64,000 nt of DNA from Alphaproteobacteria bacterium (GTDB lineage: Bacteria > Pseudomonadota > Alphaproteobacteria > UBA6615), in NCBI GenBank assembly GCA_011087645.1, contig JAALLF010000005.1, forward strand, positions 88,023-152,022, in the 5' to 3' direction. The notes beneath the pieces were generated by a model that saw only the letters and a list, made by a program, of their open reading frames with translations, did no database searches and was not told where the DNA came from. This document shows positions 12,601 through 20,701 of this stretch, in pieces. Position 1 is the stretch's first letter. Every line of letters starts with the position of its first letter. A program made the translations under genes and the position numbers.

Positions 12601-13508
12601 GCGGCCACCGCGAAATCGGCCTCGGCGAGACGCTCGCTGGCCAATGCCAGTTCGGCGGCGGTCGTGGGTTGGAACGGCGGGCGCACGTTAGCCCAGCCGG
12701 AATCGCCCGATACTTGCCCGAAATAGGCCTTCATCGCCGGGATCGGCGCCATGCCGGCGAAGGCTTGCCGCAGACGGGTGAGATGGGCCTGGCGGTCATC
12801 GGCATCGGCGTCTTGCCAATGTTTGTAGGTCTCCCCGGCATAGGCTGCGTTGACGTTGACCGTGGCGGAAATGCAGCCGACGCCGCCCAAACGCAAGGCC
12901 GGCACCAGAAATTCTTCGGAGCCCGGGAACAGGCGGAAAGTGGGTAGTTCAGCGAGAATCTGTTCCATGCGCGGCCAATCGCCCGAACTATCCTTCATGC
13001 CCACGACGGTATTGGGATACGCCTCGTGGAGCTGTGCGATGAGCGACAGGGGCAGCTCGAACCCGACCTGCTGGGGGAAGTTGTAGAGGTAGATCTGCAG
13101 AGCCGGATCGCCGACTTGATCGATGATATTGGCATAGGCGGCGAACAGCCCATCCTCGCTCGGGGCCTTGTAATAGAAAGGCGGCAGCATCAATACGCCG
13201 CCGGCGCCGTTGGCCAGCGCCCGCTTGGTCAGCGCGACGGTGTCGGGAAAGGCGCAGCAGCCCACCCCGGCGATCATTTGAGTGCCGGTAATGCCGGCAT
13301 CGGCCAGGACATCGAGGATCGCCAGGCGTTCGTCGAGCGACAGCGAATTGGCCTCGCCGGTGGTGCCCAAGGGCGCCACCCCGTCGCAGCCATTGGCCAG
13401 CAGCCAGCGGTTATGGGCGACAACCCGCTCGAGATCGACCGCCAAATCGGCGGTCATCGGCGTCAGCGCGGCGGCGTAAACGCCGGTCGGTTGCGATGTA
13501 TCGGTCAT
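12597..13508 (-). CDS. Dihydrodipicolinate synthase (DapA/NAL) family aldolase
   Basis: This is a 303-residue class I aldolase with a TIM-barrel fold. GTTGE is at residues 48-52, the active-site tyrosine is in YLYNFP (Tyr142), and the Schiff-base lysine is Lys172 in VGMKDSSGDW. Members cleave or form C-C bonds with pyruvate or related keto acids. The sequence does not look like housekeeping DapA, and the gene lies among transporters and an amidohydrolase, so a catabolic role is more likely than lysine synthesis. It converges on the amidohydrolase gene, their 3' ends overlapping by four bases. Confidence 0.88.
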   Translation of the reverse strand: MTDTSQPTGVYAAALTPMTADLAVDLERVVAHNRWLLANGCDGVAPLGTTGEANSLSLDERLAILDVLADAGITGTQMIAGVGCCAFPDTVALTKRALANGAGGVLMLPPFYYKAPSEDGLFAAYANIIDQVGDPALQIYLYNFPQQVGFELPLSLIAQLHEAYPNTVVGMKDSSGDWPRMEQILAELPTFRLFPGSEEFLVPALRLGGVGCISATVNVNAAYAGETYKHWQDADADDRQAHLTRLRQAFAGMAPIPAMKAYFGQVSGDSGWANVRPPFQPTTAAELALASERLAEADFAVAA

Positions 13509-13536
13509 ATTGAGAACTCCTCGCCCAAATCTTGAT

Positions 13537-14040
13537 TTAAGTCTTGGCCTTGTTGCGCGGCCAGCGCGCGCCTTTCAAAGGCGGTGCGCCGCTGCGCTTT
13601 TGTTGGTTCAACCAATCGACGATATGGTCTTCGAGATCGTCGACCCGGTCCTCGCTGATAGCCTTGCCACGCACCGATATTCCGGCTTCGTGCACGCTGT
13701 TGGGATTGCCGGAGACCAACGGGTGCCACCAATACAGGTTCTTGCCTTCGGCGAGCAAGCGATAGGCGCAAGTTTGCGGCATCCAGTTGAGCGCGCCGGC
13801 ATTTTCCGGCGTCAACTGAACGCAGTCGGGTACATTGGTGTTGCGGTTTTCGTAGTCGGTGCAGCGGCACGCGCCGAGATCGAGATAGCGGCACGACACG
13901 TTGGTCAGCGCCATTTCGTCGTTATCTTCGTCCTCCAGCTTGTAGAGGCAGCACTGGCCGCAACCGTCGCACAGAGACTCCCATTCTTGGGTGTCCATGT
14001 CGGCGAGGGGTTTGGTCTTCCAGAAGGGTTCTTCGGTCAT
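13537..14040 (-). CDS. YcgN/UPF0260 cysteine-cluster protein
   Basis: The 167-residue soluble protein has the UPF0260 (YcgN) signature: an N-terminal [15 protein letters not shown] cluster, then [14 protein letters not shown] and a [10 protein letters not shown] motif, with the tail segment [15 protein letters not shown]. The conserved cysteines suggest metal or Fe-S binding, but the biochemical function is not established in the family. It lies ten bases after the end of cobB on the same strand, so it is probably the last gene of a cobA-cobB-ycgN unit. That linkage is more likely positional than functional. Confidence 0.9.
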   Translation of the reverse strand: MTEEPFWKTKPLADMDTQEWESLCDGCGQCCLYKLEDEDNDEMALTNVSCRYLDLGACRCTDYENRNTNVPDCVQLTPENAGALNWMPQTCAYRLLAEGKNLYWWHPLVSGNPNSVHEAGISVRGKAISEDRVDDLEDHIVDWLNQQKRSGAPPLKGARWPRNKAKT

Positions 14041-14049
14041 AACGCCGGT

Positions 14050-15387
14050 TCAATTTGCCTGATCGATTAGATGTATGAACGAGCCGGATACCGTGCCATC
14101 GACGCGCCCGCAAGGGCCAAGGGCCGCGCCGGCGGCGTTTTCACCCTCGAACAGCGGGGTTCCGGCCCCTTCGCGCACGAGTGTCGCGTAGTGGAATTCG
14201 TGGCCTCTGAGAGCGCATCCGGCTACACCGAGAGGTCCATCGCTGGCCAACGTCGCCACCCGGTAGCCGAGATGCAAGCGCCGCTCGGCAAAGCTGGTTT
14301 CGACCGGCAGCAAGCCGGCCATGGTGTGGCTTACCCCGCCGGCGTCGGTCAGGCTGCCGCCCAAGACCATATAGCCGCCGCATTCACCAAAGACGGCCGC
14401 ACCCCGCGCCGCGGCGTCGCGCAGACCCTCGAGGAACGTTGTCGCGGCAGCCAGCTCACCGGCATGGAGCTCGGGGTAGCCGCCGGGCAGGTAGACAGCA
14501 TCCGCGTCGCCGGGCGGCGCCTGATCGGCAAGCGGCGAGAAGGGCGCGATTTCGGCACCCGCCTGGCGCCACCCTTCCATAACGGACGCATAGGCGAAGC
14601 CGAATGCTTCGTCCTGGGCGACGGCAATGCGCTGGCCTAAAGGGGGGATTTGAGGTGAAGCATCGTTGATCGTGTCAACGAGTCGGGCGGAGCGAGCGAG
14701 CCGTTGCAGGATGGCGAGATCGATGTTTTCGGCGACGATGCATGCCGCGTTCTCCAAGAAGGGTTCGAGCGCTTCATGCTCGCCCGCCGGCACCAGCCCC
14801 AAATGGCGCTCAGGCAAAGCAAGTGCGGGGTCGCGCGGCACGGAGCCTAAAATGGCGATATCCGGTGTTGCACGCGCTACGGCAGCCTTCAGAACTGCCG
14901 CGTGTGCGTCACTCGCCACTCGGTTAAAAATCACCCCGGCGACCGCCACGTCATCGCGATGGTGAGCGAACCCCGCGACCAGGGCGCCGACGCTAGCGGC
15001 TTGGCGGCCGGCATCGACCACCAGGATCACCGGCCATCCGGTCAACGCGGCCAGGTCTGCCGTTGAGCCGGCGTCGGGCTGGTCGGGCAGATTGATGCCG
15101 TCGAACAGGCCCATCACCCCTTCGGTCAGGATCAAATCGGCACTGTTCGACTGGGTTTGAACCAAGCGGGCCAGAGTGGCGGGACGCATCGCCCAGGGAT
15201 CGAGATTGACGCAGGCGCGGCCGGTTGCGGCGCGATGAAATGCCGGGTCGATGTAATCGGGCCCGGCCTTGGCCGACGCCACATTGATCCCAGCGTTACC
15301 CAAGGCCCGCAGCAGGGCCAGGGTCACCACGGTTTTGCCGCTGCCCGACGCCGGGGCGGCGATAATTAGGCCGGGGCTAGCCGGCAT
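14050..15387 (-). CDS. cobB: Cobyrinate / hydrogenobyrinate a,c-diamide synthase (CobB/CbiA)
   Basis: This enzyme amidates the a and c side chains of the corrin ring using glutamine and ATP. The N-terminal dethiobiotin-synthetase-like P-loop APASGSGKT is at residues 11-19. The C-terminal class I glutaminase domain carries the nucleophile Cys336 in FGECGGYMVLG and histidines in GHEFHYA (396-399). The 445-residue length is normal. Its start overlaps the end of cobA. Whether the natural substrate is cobyrinate (CbiA) or hydrogenobyrinate (CobB) depends on when cobalt is inserted. The cbiX, cbiG and cbiD genes in this cluster favour cobyrinate. Confidence 0.94.
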   Translation of the reverse strand: MPASPGLIIAAPASGSGKTVVTLALLRALGNAGINVASAKAGPDYIDPAFHRAATGRACVNLDPWAMRPATLARLVQTQSNSADLILTEGVMGLFDGINLPDQPDAGSTADLAALTGWPVILVVDAGRQAASVGALVAGFAHHRDDVAVAGVIFNRVASDAHAAVLKAAVARATPDIAILGSVPRDPALALPERHLGLVPAGEHEALEPFLENAACIVAENIDLAILQRLARSARLVDTINDASPQIPPLGQRIAVAQDEAFGFAYASVMEGWRQAGAEIAPFSPLADQAPPGDADAVYLPGGYPELHAGELAAATTFLEGLRDAAARGAAVFGECGGYMVLGGSLTDAGGVSHTMAGLLPVETSFAERRLHLGYRVATLASDGPLGVAGCALRGHEFHYATLVREGAGTPLFEGENAAGAALGPCGRVDGTVSGSFIHLIDQAN

Positions 15388-16210
15388 CGCGGTCGGTGTG
15401 CAGGTCGAGTGGGTCGGCGTCGAGGACCCGGCCCGACAGGGCGCCGAACCAATCGAGGCCTGCGCGCAGACGCACCACCTCGCCGACCACGAACAGCGCC
15501 GGCGGCGTGACTTCGTGGGCGCGGCTGGGTGCGGCGCCGAGGGTGGTTTCGATCACTTGCTGTTCGCCGGTGGTCGCTGAAGTGACGATCGCTGCCGGTT
15601 CGTTGGCGTCGCGGCCGCCGCCAATTAACCGTGCGGCAATCTCGTCGAGATGTTTCAGCGCCATATAGAACACTAAAACCGGCGCGCCACGGGCCAGGGC
15701 CGTCCAGTCCAAATCATCGGGCACGTCACCTTTGACATTATGGCCGGTGACGAAGGTGACGGCGGTGTTGACGTCGCGGTGAGTGACCGGAATGCCGGCA
15801 TAGGCCAAGCCGCCGGTCGCCGCCGTGATGCCGGGGACCACGCGAAAGGGAATGCCGGCGGCGACTAGGGCCAGCGCTTCTTCGCCGCCGCGCCCGAAGA
15901 CGAAGGGATCGCCGCCCTTAAGCCGTAGGACCCGGTGGCCGGCGCGGGCCAATTGCACCAGCCGGGCCGAGATATCAGGCTGCTTGGGCGATGGCCGCCC
16001 GCCGCGCTTACCGGCGTAAATCTGCTCCGCGTCCGGGTTCGCCAGGGCGAGAATGCGCGGATCGACCAGCGCGTCGTAGACCACCACATCGGCGGCCCGC
16101 AGCGCGTGCATTGCGGCCAGAGTCAGCAGCGCCGGGTCGCCGGGGCCGGCGCCGACCAGCCACACCCAACCGGGGACGAATTCGGGCAAGGAGATCGCGG
16201 GGAGTTCCAT
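15377..16210 (-). CDS. cobA: Uroporphyrinogen-III C-methyltransferase (SUMT)
   Basis: This enzyme methylates uroporphyrinogen III at C2 and C7 with SAM to give precorrin-2, the entry to B12 and siroheme. The 277 residues show the tetrapyrrole methylase glycine motif VGAGPGDPALLTL (19-31), the RLKGGDPFVFGRGGEE segment and the central PGITAATGGLAYAGIPVTHR. It is a single-domain SUMT without the siroheme synthase CysG N-terminal domain. It overlaps cobB by about 11 bases and is divergent from cbiD, with a 61-base gap that must hold both promoters. Confidence 0.94.
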   Translation of the reverse strand: MELPAISLPEFVPGWVWLVGAGPGDPALLTLAAMHALRAADVVVYDALVDPRILALANPDAEQIYAGKRGGRPSPKQPDISARLVQLARAGHRVLRLKGGDPFVFGRGGEEALALVAAGIPFRVVPGITAATGGLAYAGIPVTHRDVNTAVTFVTGHNVKGDVPDDLDWTALARGAPVLVFYMALKHLDEIAARLIGGGRDANEPAAIVTSATTGEQQVIETTLGAAPSRAHEVTPPALFVVGEVVRLRAGLDWFGALSGRVLDADPLDLHTDRDAG

Positions 16211-16271
16211 GGTCAGAAGCTAGCGCCCTGCTGCTGGCCGGACAACCGGCGCGCGCGCTAAACTATCCACC

Positions 16272-17396
16272 ATGGCCGATTTACCCGACATAGCGCCGGA
16301 AGCTCCCGAACGTAAACCGAGCGGTGACCTGCGCCGAGGCTGGACTACCGGCGCTTGTGCTACGGCGGCGGCGCGTGCGGCTTATGAAGCGCTATTGACC
16401 GGCGAGTTCCCTGACCCGGTAGTAATCCGCCTGCCCCGCGGTCAACGCGCTGCGTTTGTGCTCGCCGAAAAATCCCTCGATGACGCAGCGGCGATGGCAG
16501 GGGTGATCAAGGATGCCGGCGACGATCCCGATGTGACACACGGCGCGTTGATTAAGGCGACGGTGACCCCTGCCCCCACGGGTGCCGGGGTGTTGTTTGC
16601 CGCCGGTGACGGTGTCGGCACGGTTACCTTGCCGGGATTGCCGGTGCCGGTTGGCGAGCCGGCGATCAATCCCAAACCGCGCGAGATGATGGCGGCCGCG
16701 GTTGGCGACGTCGCGGCGGAATATGGCGCCGTTCCCGACATCACTATCACTGTGTCGATCCCCGACGGGGTCGAGCTGGCGGCGCGCACCAGCAATGCGC
16801 GGTTGGGCATCGTCGGCGGATTGAGCGTTTTGGGCACCACCGGCGTGGTGATCCCCTATTCCTGCGCGTCATGGATCCATTCGATCCATCGTGGGGTGGA
16901 TGTCGCCCGGGCGACGGGGCTGGGCCACATCGCGGCGGCGACGGGGCGCACTTCGGAGCGCGCGGTCCGCGACCTCTGCGGACTTTCCGAACAAGCGCTG
17001 ATCGATATGGGCGATTTCGCCGGCGGCTTGCTGAAATATTTGCGCGACCATCCCGTTGCGCGCCTGACCCTGGCGGGTGGGTTCGGCAAACTGTCGAAAC
17101 TCGCCGAGGGTCATCTCGATTTGCATTCAGACCAATCGACGATTGATGTTGGACGCCTTGCCGACCGGCTGTCGGCGCTGGGGGCCGATACGAAGACCAT
17201 TATCGCTGCTCGTGCGGCCTCGAGCGCTGGAGCGGTGCTGGCGTTGGCCCGCGAAAATGGAATCGCGGAACCTCTGGCCGATGCGGTGGCGGCGGGGGCA
17301 CGCGAAACCGCGCGGGCCACATTGGCTGGCGCGACCGATGTCGAGGTGGTGGTGGTCGAACGCGATGGAACGATCCTCGGCCGTGCCGGATTTTAG
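16272..17396 (+). CDS. cbiD: Cobalt-precorrin-5B C1-methyltransferase CbiD
   Basis: CbiD methylates C1 of the ring in the cobalt-early (anaerobic) B12 route, where it takes the place of CobF. The 374 residues begin with a short leader, then the family signature RRGWTTGACATAAARAA. Other landmarks are the NPKPREMM segment and the C-terminal AGGFGKLSKLAEG. The gene overlaps cobK by 14 bases, so the two are translationally linked. Finding CbiD without CobF in the cluster supports a cobalt-early order of reactions. Confidence 0.93.
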   Translation: MADLPDIAPEAPERKPSGDLRRGWTTGACATAAARAAYEALLTGEFPDPVVIRLPRGQRAAFVLAEKSLDDAAAMAGVIKDAGDDPDVTHGALIKATVTPAPTGAGVLFAAGDGVGTVTLPGLPVPVGEPAINPKPREMMAAAVGDVAAEYGAVPDITITVSIPDGVELAARTSNARLGIVGGLSVLGTTGVVIPYSCASWIHSIHRGVDVARATGLGHIAAATGRTSERAVRDLCGLSEQALIDMGDFAGGLLKYLRDHPVARLTLAGGFGKLSKLAEGHLDLHSDQSTIDVGRLADRLSALGADTKTIIAARAASSAGAVLALARENGIAEPLADAVAAGARETARATLAGATDVEVVVVERDGTILGRAGF

Positions 17397-18150
17397 TAAA
17401 CCCCATATTCTGATCCTGGGCGGAACCACGGAGGCGGCCACTTTGGCGCGCTCCCTGGCGGATGGCTTTTCCGACCGGTTGGCGCTGACGACTTCATTGG
17501 CGGGGCGAACGCGCGCGCCGGGCGCGCTACCTGGGCAAGTGCGCAGCGGCGGCTTTGGCGGCGCGGAGGCTCTAGCGGATTATCTAAAGGATCAGCGGGT
17601 CGCCATTGTGATCGATGCCACCCACCCGTTCGCGACCCAGATTTCGGCGAATGCGGTGACTGCCTGTGAGACCGCTAGCGTACCGCGCCTGGCATTGTCG
17701 CGCGCGCCCTGGAAGGTCACACCCGGCGACAATTGGACCTACTTCGATAGCGTCGAAGCGGCGGCGGAGAATTTAACGCAGTTCGGCCGGCGCGCGTTTC
17801 TGACCGTGGGCATACAGGAATTGGCCCCGTTCGCGTCTCTGGCGGATATTTGGTTTTTGGTTCGGCTGATCGATCGGCCCGCTGATCTTGCGCCGTTTTC
17901 CGATTTTCAGGCCATCACCGGCCGCGGTCCGTTTTCGGTGGAGGGGGAGCGGGAATTGATGGAATCCCACAAAATTGATGTGTTGGTGAGCAAGGCGTCA
18001 GGTGGCACGGCAACGGCAGCCAAGCTCGAAGCGGCGCGGCTATTGGGGCTGCCCGTGGTTATGGTGCGCCGTCCACCGCCGCCGGTGGGCCCAGTGGTGC
18101 ATGACGTGCCGGCGGCAATCGACTGGATTATCGTCCGTTTGGGGTCTTGA
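17383..18150 (+). CDS. cobK: Precorrin-6A / cobalt-precorrin-6A reductase
   Basis: This NADPH-dependent enzyme reduces the ring of (cobalt-)precorrin-6A. The protein opens with a Rossmann-like HILILGGTTEAATLA. It then shows VVIDATHPFATQISANA-type sequence, with DATHPFA conserved in the family, and the C-terminal LVSKASGGTATAAKLEAA. The frame is open much further upstream, inside cbiD, but the family N-terminus begins at the GTG at 17383. That gives 255 residues, the usual size, and a 14-base overlap with cbiD. A periplasmic ankyrin-repeat gene follows 31 bases later. Confidence 0.9.
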   Translation: MPDFSKPHILILGGTTEAATLARSLADGFSDRLALTTSLAGRTRAPGALPGQVRSGGFGGAEALADYLKDQRVAIVIDATHPFATQISANAVTACETASVPRLALSRAPWKVTPGDNWTYFDSVEAAAENLTQFGRRAFLTVGIQELAPFASLADIWFLVRLIDRPADLAPFSDFQAITGRGPFSVEGERELMESHKIDVLVSKASGGTATAAKLEAARLLGLPVVMVRRPPPPVGPVVHDVPAAIDWIIVRLGS

Positions 18151-18181
18151 CCCGCTGGCTTCGGGCGGGAACACTTGGGCT

Positions 18182-18736
18182 ATGTGGTTACGATTATTAA
18201 CAATTGCGGCATTAGCCCTGGGTTTTGCGAGCCCGGTGGCGGCGCAGATAGAACTGTTCCGCGATGACCCGGTCATCGTCGCGGCCTATGAAAACCGGCC
18301 CGACGATGTGCGCGAGTTGATGGTCCGCCGCTCATCGACCACGCGGACTGACAGCGACGGCAAGACGGCCCTGATCTGGGGCGCGATCCAAGGCTCCTAC
18401 GATGCGATCGAGGTGCTGCTGGAGTTTCAGACCCGGACCGATGTCGTCGATGAGCTGGGCAATGGCGCCTTGTACTACGCGGCAGGTAACGGCCATTACG
18501 AGGTCGTCGAATTGCTGCTTGAGGCCGATAAGGTCATTGACCGGGAAAATCTCGACGGCCGCACGCCGCTTATGCACGCGGCCGAGAAAAGCCAAGCGGA
18601 CATTGCGAGTTTGCTTATCGAACGGGGTGCCGATTTCAACCACACCGATTTTACCGGCCGTTCGGTGCTCGATGTGGCGCGTAACGGGCGGTCGCGCGCC
18701 CTGATAAAAACCCTTGAGGCGGCAGGCGCGCGCTAG
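18182..18736 (+). CDS. Secreted ankyrin-repeat protein
   Basis: The 184-residue protein starts with a signal peptide (MWLRLLTIAALALGFASPVAAQ, cleavage likely after the AQ near residue 22; written here only as a label for its position). About four ankyrin repeats follow: GKTALIWGAIQGSYDAIEVLLE, GALYYAAGNGHYEVVELLLE, GRTPLMHAAEKSQADIASLL and GRSVLDVARNGRSRALIKTL, each given in part. Ankyrin repeats bind proteins; no enzymatic domain is present. It lies 31 bases after cobK on the same strand, but a role in cobalamin synthesis is not implied by its sequence. A palindrome with a T-rich tail follows the stop and may terminate transcription. Confidence 0.8.
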   Translation: MWLRLLTIAALALGFASPVAAQIELFRDDPVIVAAYENRPDDVRELMVRRSSTTRTDSDGKTALIWGAIQGSYDAIEVLLEFQTRTDVVDELGNGALYYAAGNGHYEVVELLLEADKVIDRENLDGRTPLMHAAEKSQADIASLLIERGADFNHTDFTGRSVLDVARNGRSRALIKTLEAAGAR

Positions 18737-18767
18737 CCGAAAAAAATTTAAACGCGTTCGAACCAGC

Positions 18768-18810
18768 GCCTCATGCTTCGACAAGCTCAGCATGAGGCTA
18801 TTTTTATTTC
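18768..18810. repeat. Interspersed palindromic repeat, locus A (possible terminator)
   Basis: A near-perfect palindrome has ten-base arms GCCTCATGCT and AGCATGAGGC around an 11-base loop TCGACAAGCTC, followed on the plus strand by CTATTTTTATTT. It sits between the convergent ankyrin-protein gene and cobM. The same core recurs at 28741-28807 and 33252-33327. Here the T-rich tail would let it act as a terminator for the plus-strand unit. This family of repeats is common in alphaproteobacterial genomes and is often mistranslated as peptides reading LSLSKH. Confidence 0.85.
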
Positions 18811-19583
18811 GGCTGTCGGGGTCGCAGCACATGGTGGTGGCCGGGGCTATAGAGCTGGCTGTTGGCGAACGCGTCAGCGGTGTCTAGATCGGCAGCGAGC
18901 GCCCGGCCGACCAAAATCAGCGCGGTCCGCGTAATACCCAAAGGTTTCACCTTGTCGCGAATAGTCGCCAGAGTGCCTTGCACGATTTGCTGGTCGGGCC
19001 AGCTCACTCGGTAGGCGATGACAGTGGGACAGTCGGGCCCATAATAGGGTGTCAGCTCGCGCAACACCGGGACAAGATTGTTGATCGAGAGGTGGATCGC
19101 CAGGGTGGCATGGCTTTGTGCCAGGATGGCCAGTTCTTCGCCCGGCGGCATGTCGGATGCGCGCACCGCGGTGCGGGTGAGGATTACGGTTTGGCTGACA
19201 TCGGGCAGGGTCAGTTCGCGGCCAAGCGCGGCGGCGGCGGCGGCGAAGGCCGGCACGCCGGGCACCACCTCATATGCGATGTCGTGCGCCACCAATTGGC
19301 GCATCTGTTCGCCAATTGCGCCATAGATCGAAGGGTCGCCGGAATGCACCCGCGCCACGTCTTCCTTGTTTGCATCGGCGTCGACCATATGGGCGATGAT
19401 CTGATCCAGGGTCATTGGCGCGGTATCGAGAACCGTGGCGTCCGATGGCGCGGCCGCGACGATTTCCGCCGGCACCAACGAGCCGGCATAGAGGCACATC
19501 GGGCAGCGCTCGATCAGCCGCTGGCCGCGTACGGTAATCAGGTCGGCGGCTCCCGGTCCGGCGCCAATGAAATAGACCGTCAT
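18804..19583 (-). CDS. cobM: Precorrin-4 / cobalt-precorrin-4 C11-methyltransferase
   Basis: This SAM-dependent enzyme methylates C11 of precorrin-4. The 259 residues begin MTVYFIGAGPGAADLITVRG, the methylase glycine loop. They continue with CLYAGSLVP, RVHSGDPSIYGAIGEQM and a VVPGVPAFAAAAA segment, all typical of CobM/CbiF. The frame stays open upstream to 20354, but the family N-terminus is at the ATG at 19583. That start overlaps the stop of the acyltransferase gene by four bases (ATGA), so translation is coupled. It is the last gene of the cbiX-to-cobM unit. Confidence 0.94.
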   Translation of the reverse strand: MTVYFIGAGPGAADLITVRGQRLIERCPMCLYAGSLVPAEIVAAAPSDATVLDTAPMTLDQIIAHMVDADANKEDVARVHSGDPSIYGAIGEQMRQLVAHDIAYEVVPGVPAFAAAAAALGRELTLPDVSQTVILTRTAVRASDMPPGEELAILAQSHATLAIHLSINNLVPVLRELTPYYGPDCPTVIAYRVSWPDQQIVQGTLATIRDKVKPLGITRTALILVGRALAADLDTADAFANSQLYSPGHHHVLRPRQPK

Positions 19584-20701
19584 CCGCGATACCTCATTAA
19601 CGCACTTGCCGCGTAGCCTTTCTTGGTCAGCGCCCGTTTTTCGACCAGGAACCAGGACAGAGCGGCGAGGAACACCGTAACGAGGCTCGCCCAAACCGCC
19701 AACCACCAACCGTTGAGGGTCGACGGTAGCAGCTGGATGAGCGCCTGTTGAACCGGGAACGCGTAGAGATAAACGCCGTAGGAAACATCGCCCATCTTGC
19801 CTGGATCGATGCTGGGGAAATAACGCGCGAGCGCCAGGGCCAAGGTTATGTAGCTGACCAGAAGAACGAAGATTAGCGCGTGCAGCTTGGGAAACGCGCT
19901 GGTCCCCGTATAGAGTGCGAGCAGGACCACCGGCGGCAGGATGCCGAGGGGGATGTATTTCCGGTTGATGTAGAACCCCGCACCGGTGAAGAAAAACAGA
20001 AACAGTCGCCATTTGTCCTCGTTGCGGGTGACGATGGACGACCATTCGGGCACCAGGAATAGAACGACCAGGACGGCCAGTACCAAATTGGCGGCGTGAC
20101 GGAACCGCAGCAGCCGCAAGACGCCGAGCACCGTCAGGAAAACATAGGCCCGCAGCTCGATGGGTAAGGTCCACAGCGAGCCGTTCACTGCGCCGGCATG
20201 GGCGTTGGTGGCAAACACGCCGGGCAAATCGTACTCGACCCGCCACAAAGTGGAATTGTTGATTAGAAACTGCCAGGTCTCGGCGTTGGTGAAATAGCTG
20301 GCGGCGGGGACCGTACTCAACGCGAACAGCGCGACGACGGTGAGCACGGCGCATAAAATCGCGGCCGGAAAAACCCGCAACACCCTAGCTTCGACGAACC
20401 CGATGAGGGTCTTTTGGGTGAGGAACGAGCGCGCCACCAGAAAACCGCTAATGACGAAGAAAATGTCCACCGCGAGATCGTGGATGGCTTCGTTGAAGCC
20501 GGCATTGGGGATCAGGAAACGACTGATGGGATCGACTGTTTCCAGGCTGGTTTGCCCGGCGGTCAGAACGAAACTATGGCCGAACAAAACCGACAGGGCC
20601 GCCGTGAGCCGCAGCAGGTCGAAGTTATTGTCCCGGCCGCGCTCAATGGCGCCGCCGAGGGGACGATCCAGGCCGATCAGGTTTGACAGCGTTGGGCTCA
20701 T
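19580..20701 (-). CDS. Acyltransferase-3 (OafA/YrhL-type) integral membrane protein inside the cob operon
   Basis: The 373-residue polytopic membrane protein belongs to the acyltransferase-3 family, which moves acetyl or other acyl groups onto sugars, lipids or peptides. The N-terminal hallmark DLLRLTAALSVLFGHSF carries the family histidine (His42). VDIFFVISGFLVARSFL is the second hallmark, and about ten membrane segments follow. An upstream in-frame start at 20764 is less likely. Its ATG overlaps the stop of cbiG/cobJ by four bases and its stop overlaps the start of cobM by four bases. It is therefore translationally embedded in a B12 operon, although no B12 step is known to need such an enzyme. 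Confidence 0.9.
   Translation of the reverse strand: MSPTLSNLIGLDRPLGGAIERGRDNNFDLLRLTAALSVLFGHSFVLTAGQTSLETVDPISRFLIPNAGFNEAIHDLAVDIFFVISGFLVARSFLTQKTLIGFVEARVLRVFPAAILCAVLTVVALFALSTVPAASYFTNAETWQFLINNSTLWRVEYDLPGVFATNAHAGAVNGSLWTLPIELRAYVFLTVLGVLRLLRFRHAANLVLAVLVVLFLVPEWSSIVTRNEDKWRLFLFFFTGAGFYINRKYIPLGILPPVVLLALYTGTSAFPKLHALIFVLLVSYITLALALARYFPSIDPGKMGDVSYGVYLYAFPVQQALIQLLPSTLNGWWLAVWASLVTVFLAALSWFLVEKRALTKKGYAASALMRYRG

Noticed and set aside
18332..18832. Minus-strand frame containing LSLSKHE
   Set aside because: The peptide comes from the palindromic repeat at locus A, a known source of false small proteins; the rest is antisense to the ankyrin gene.
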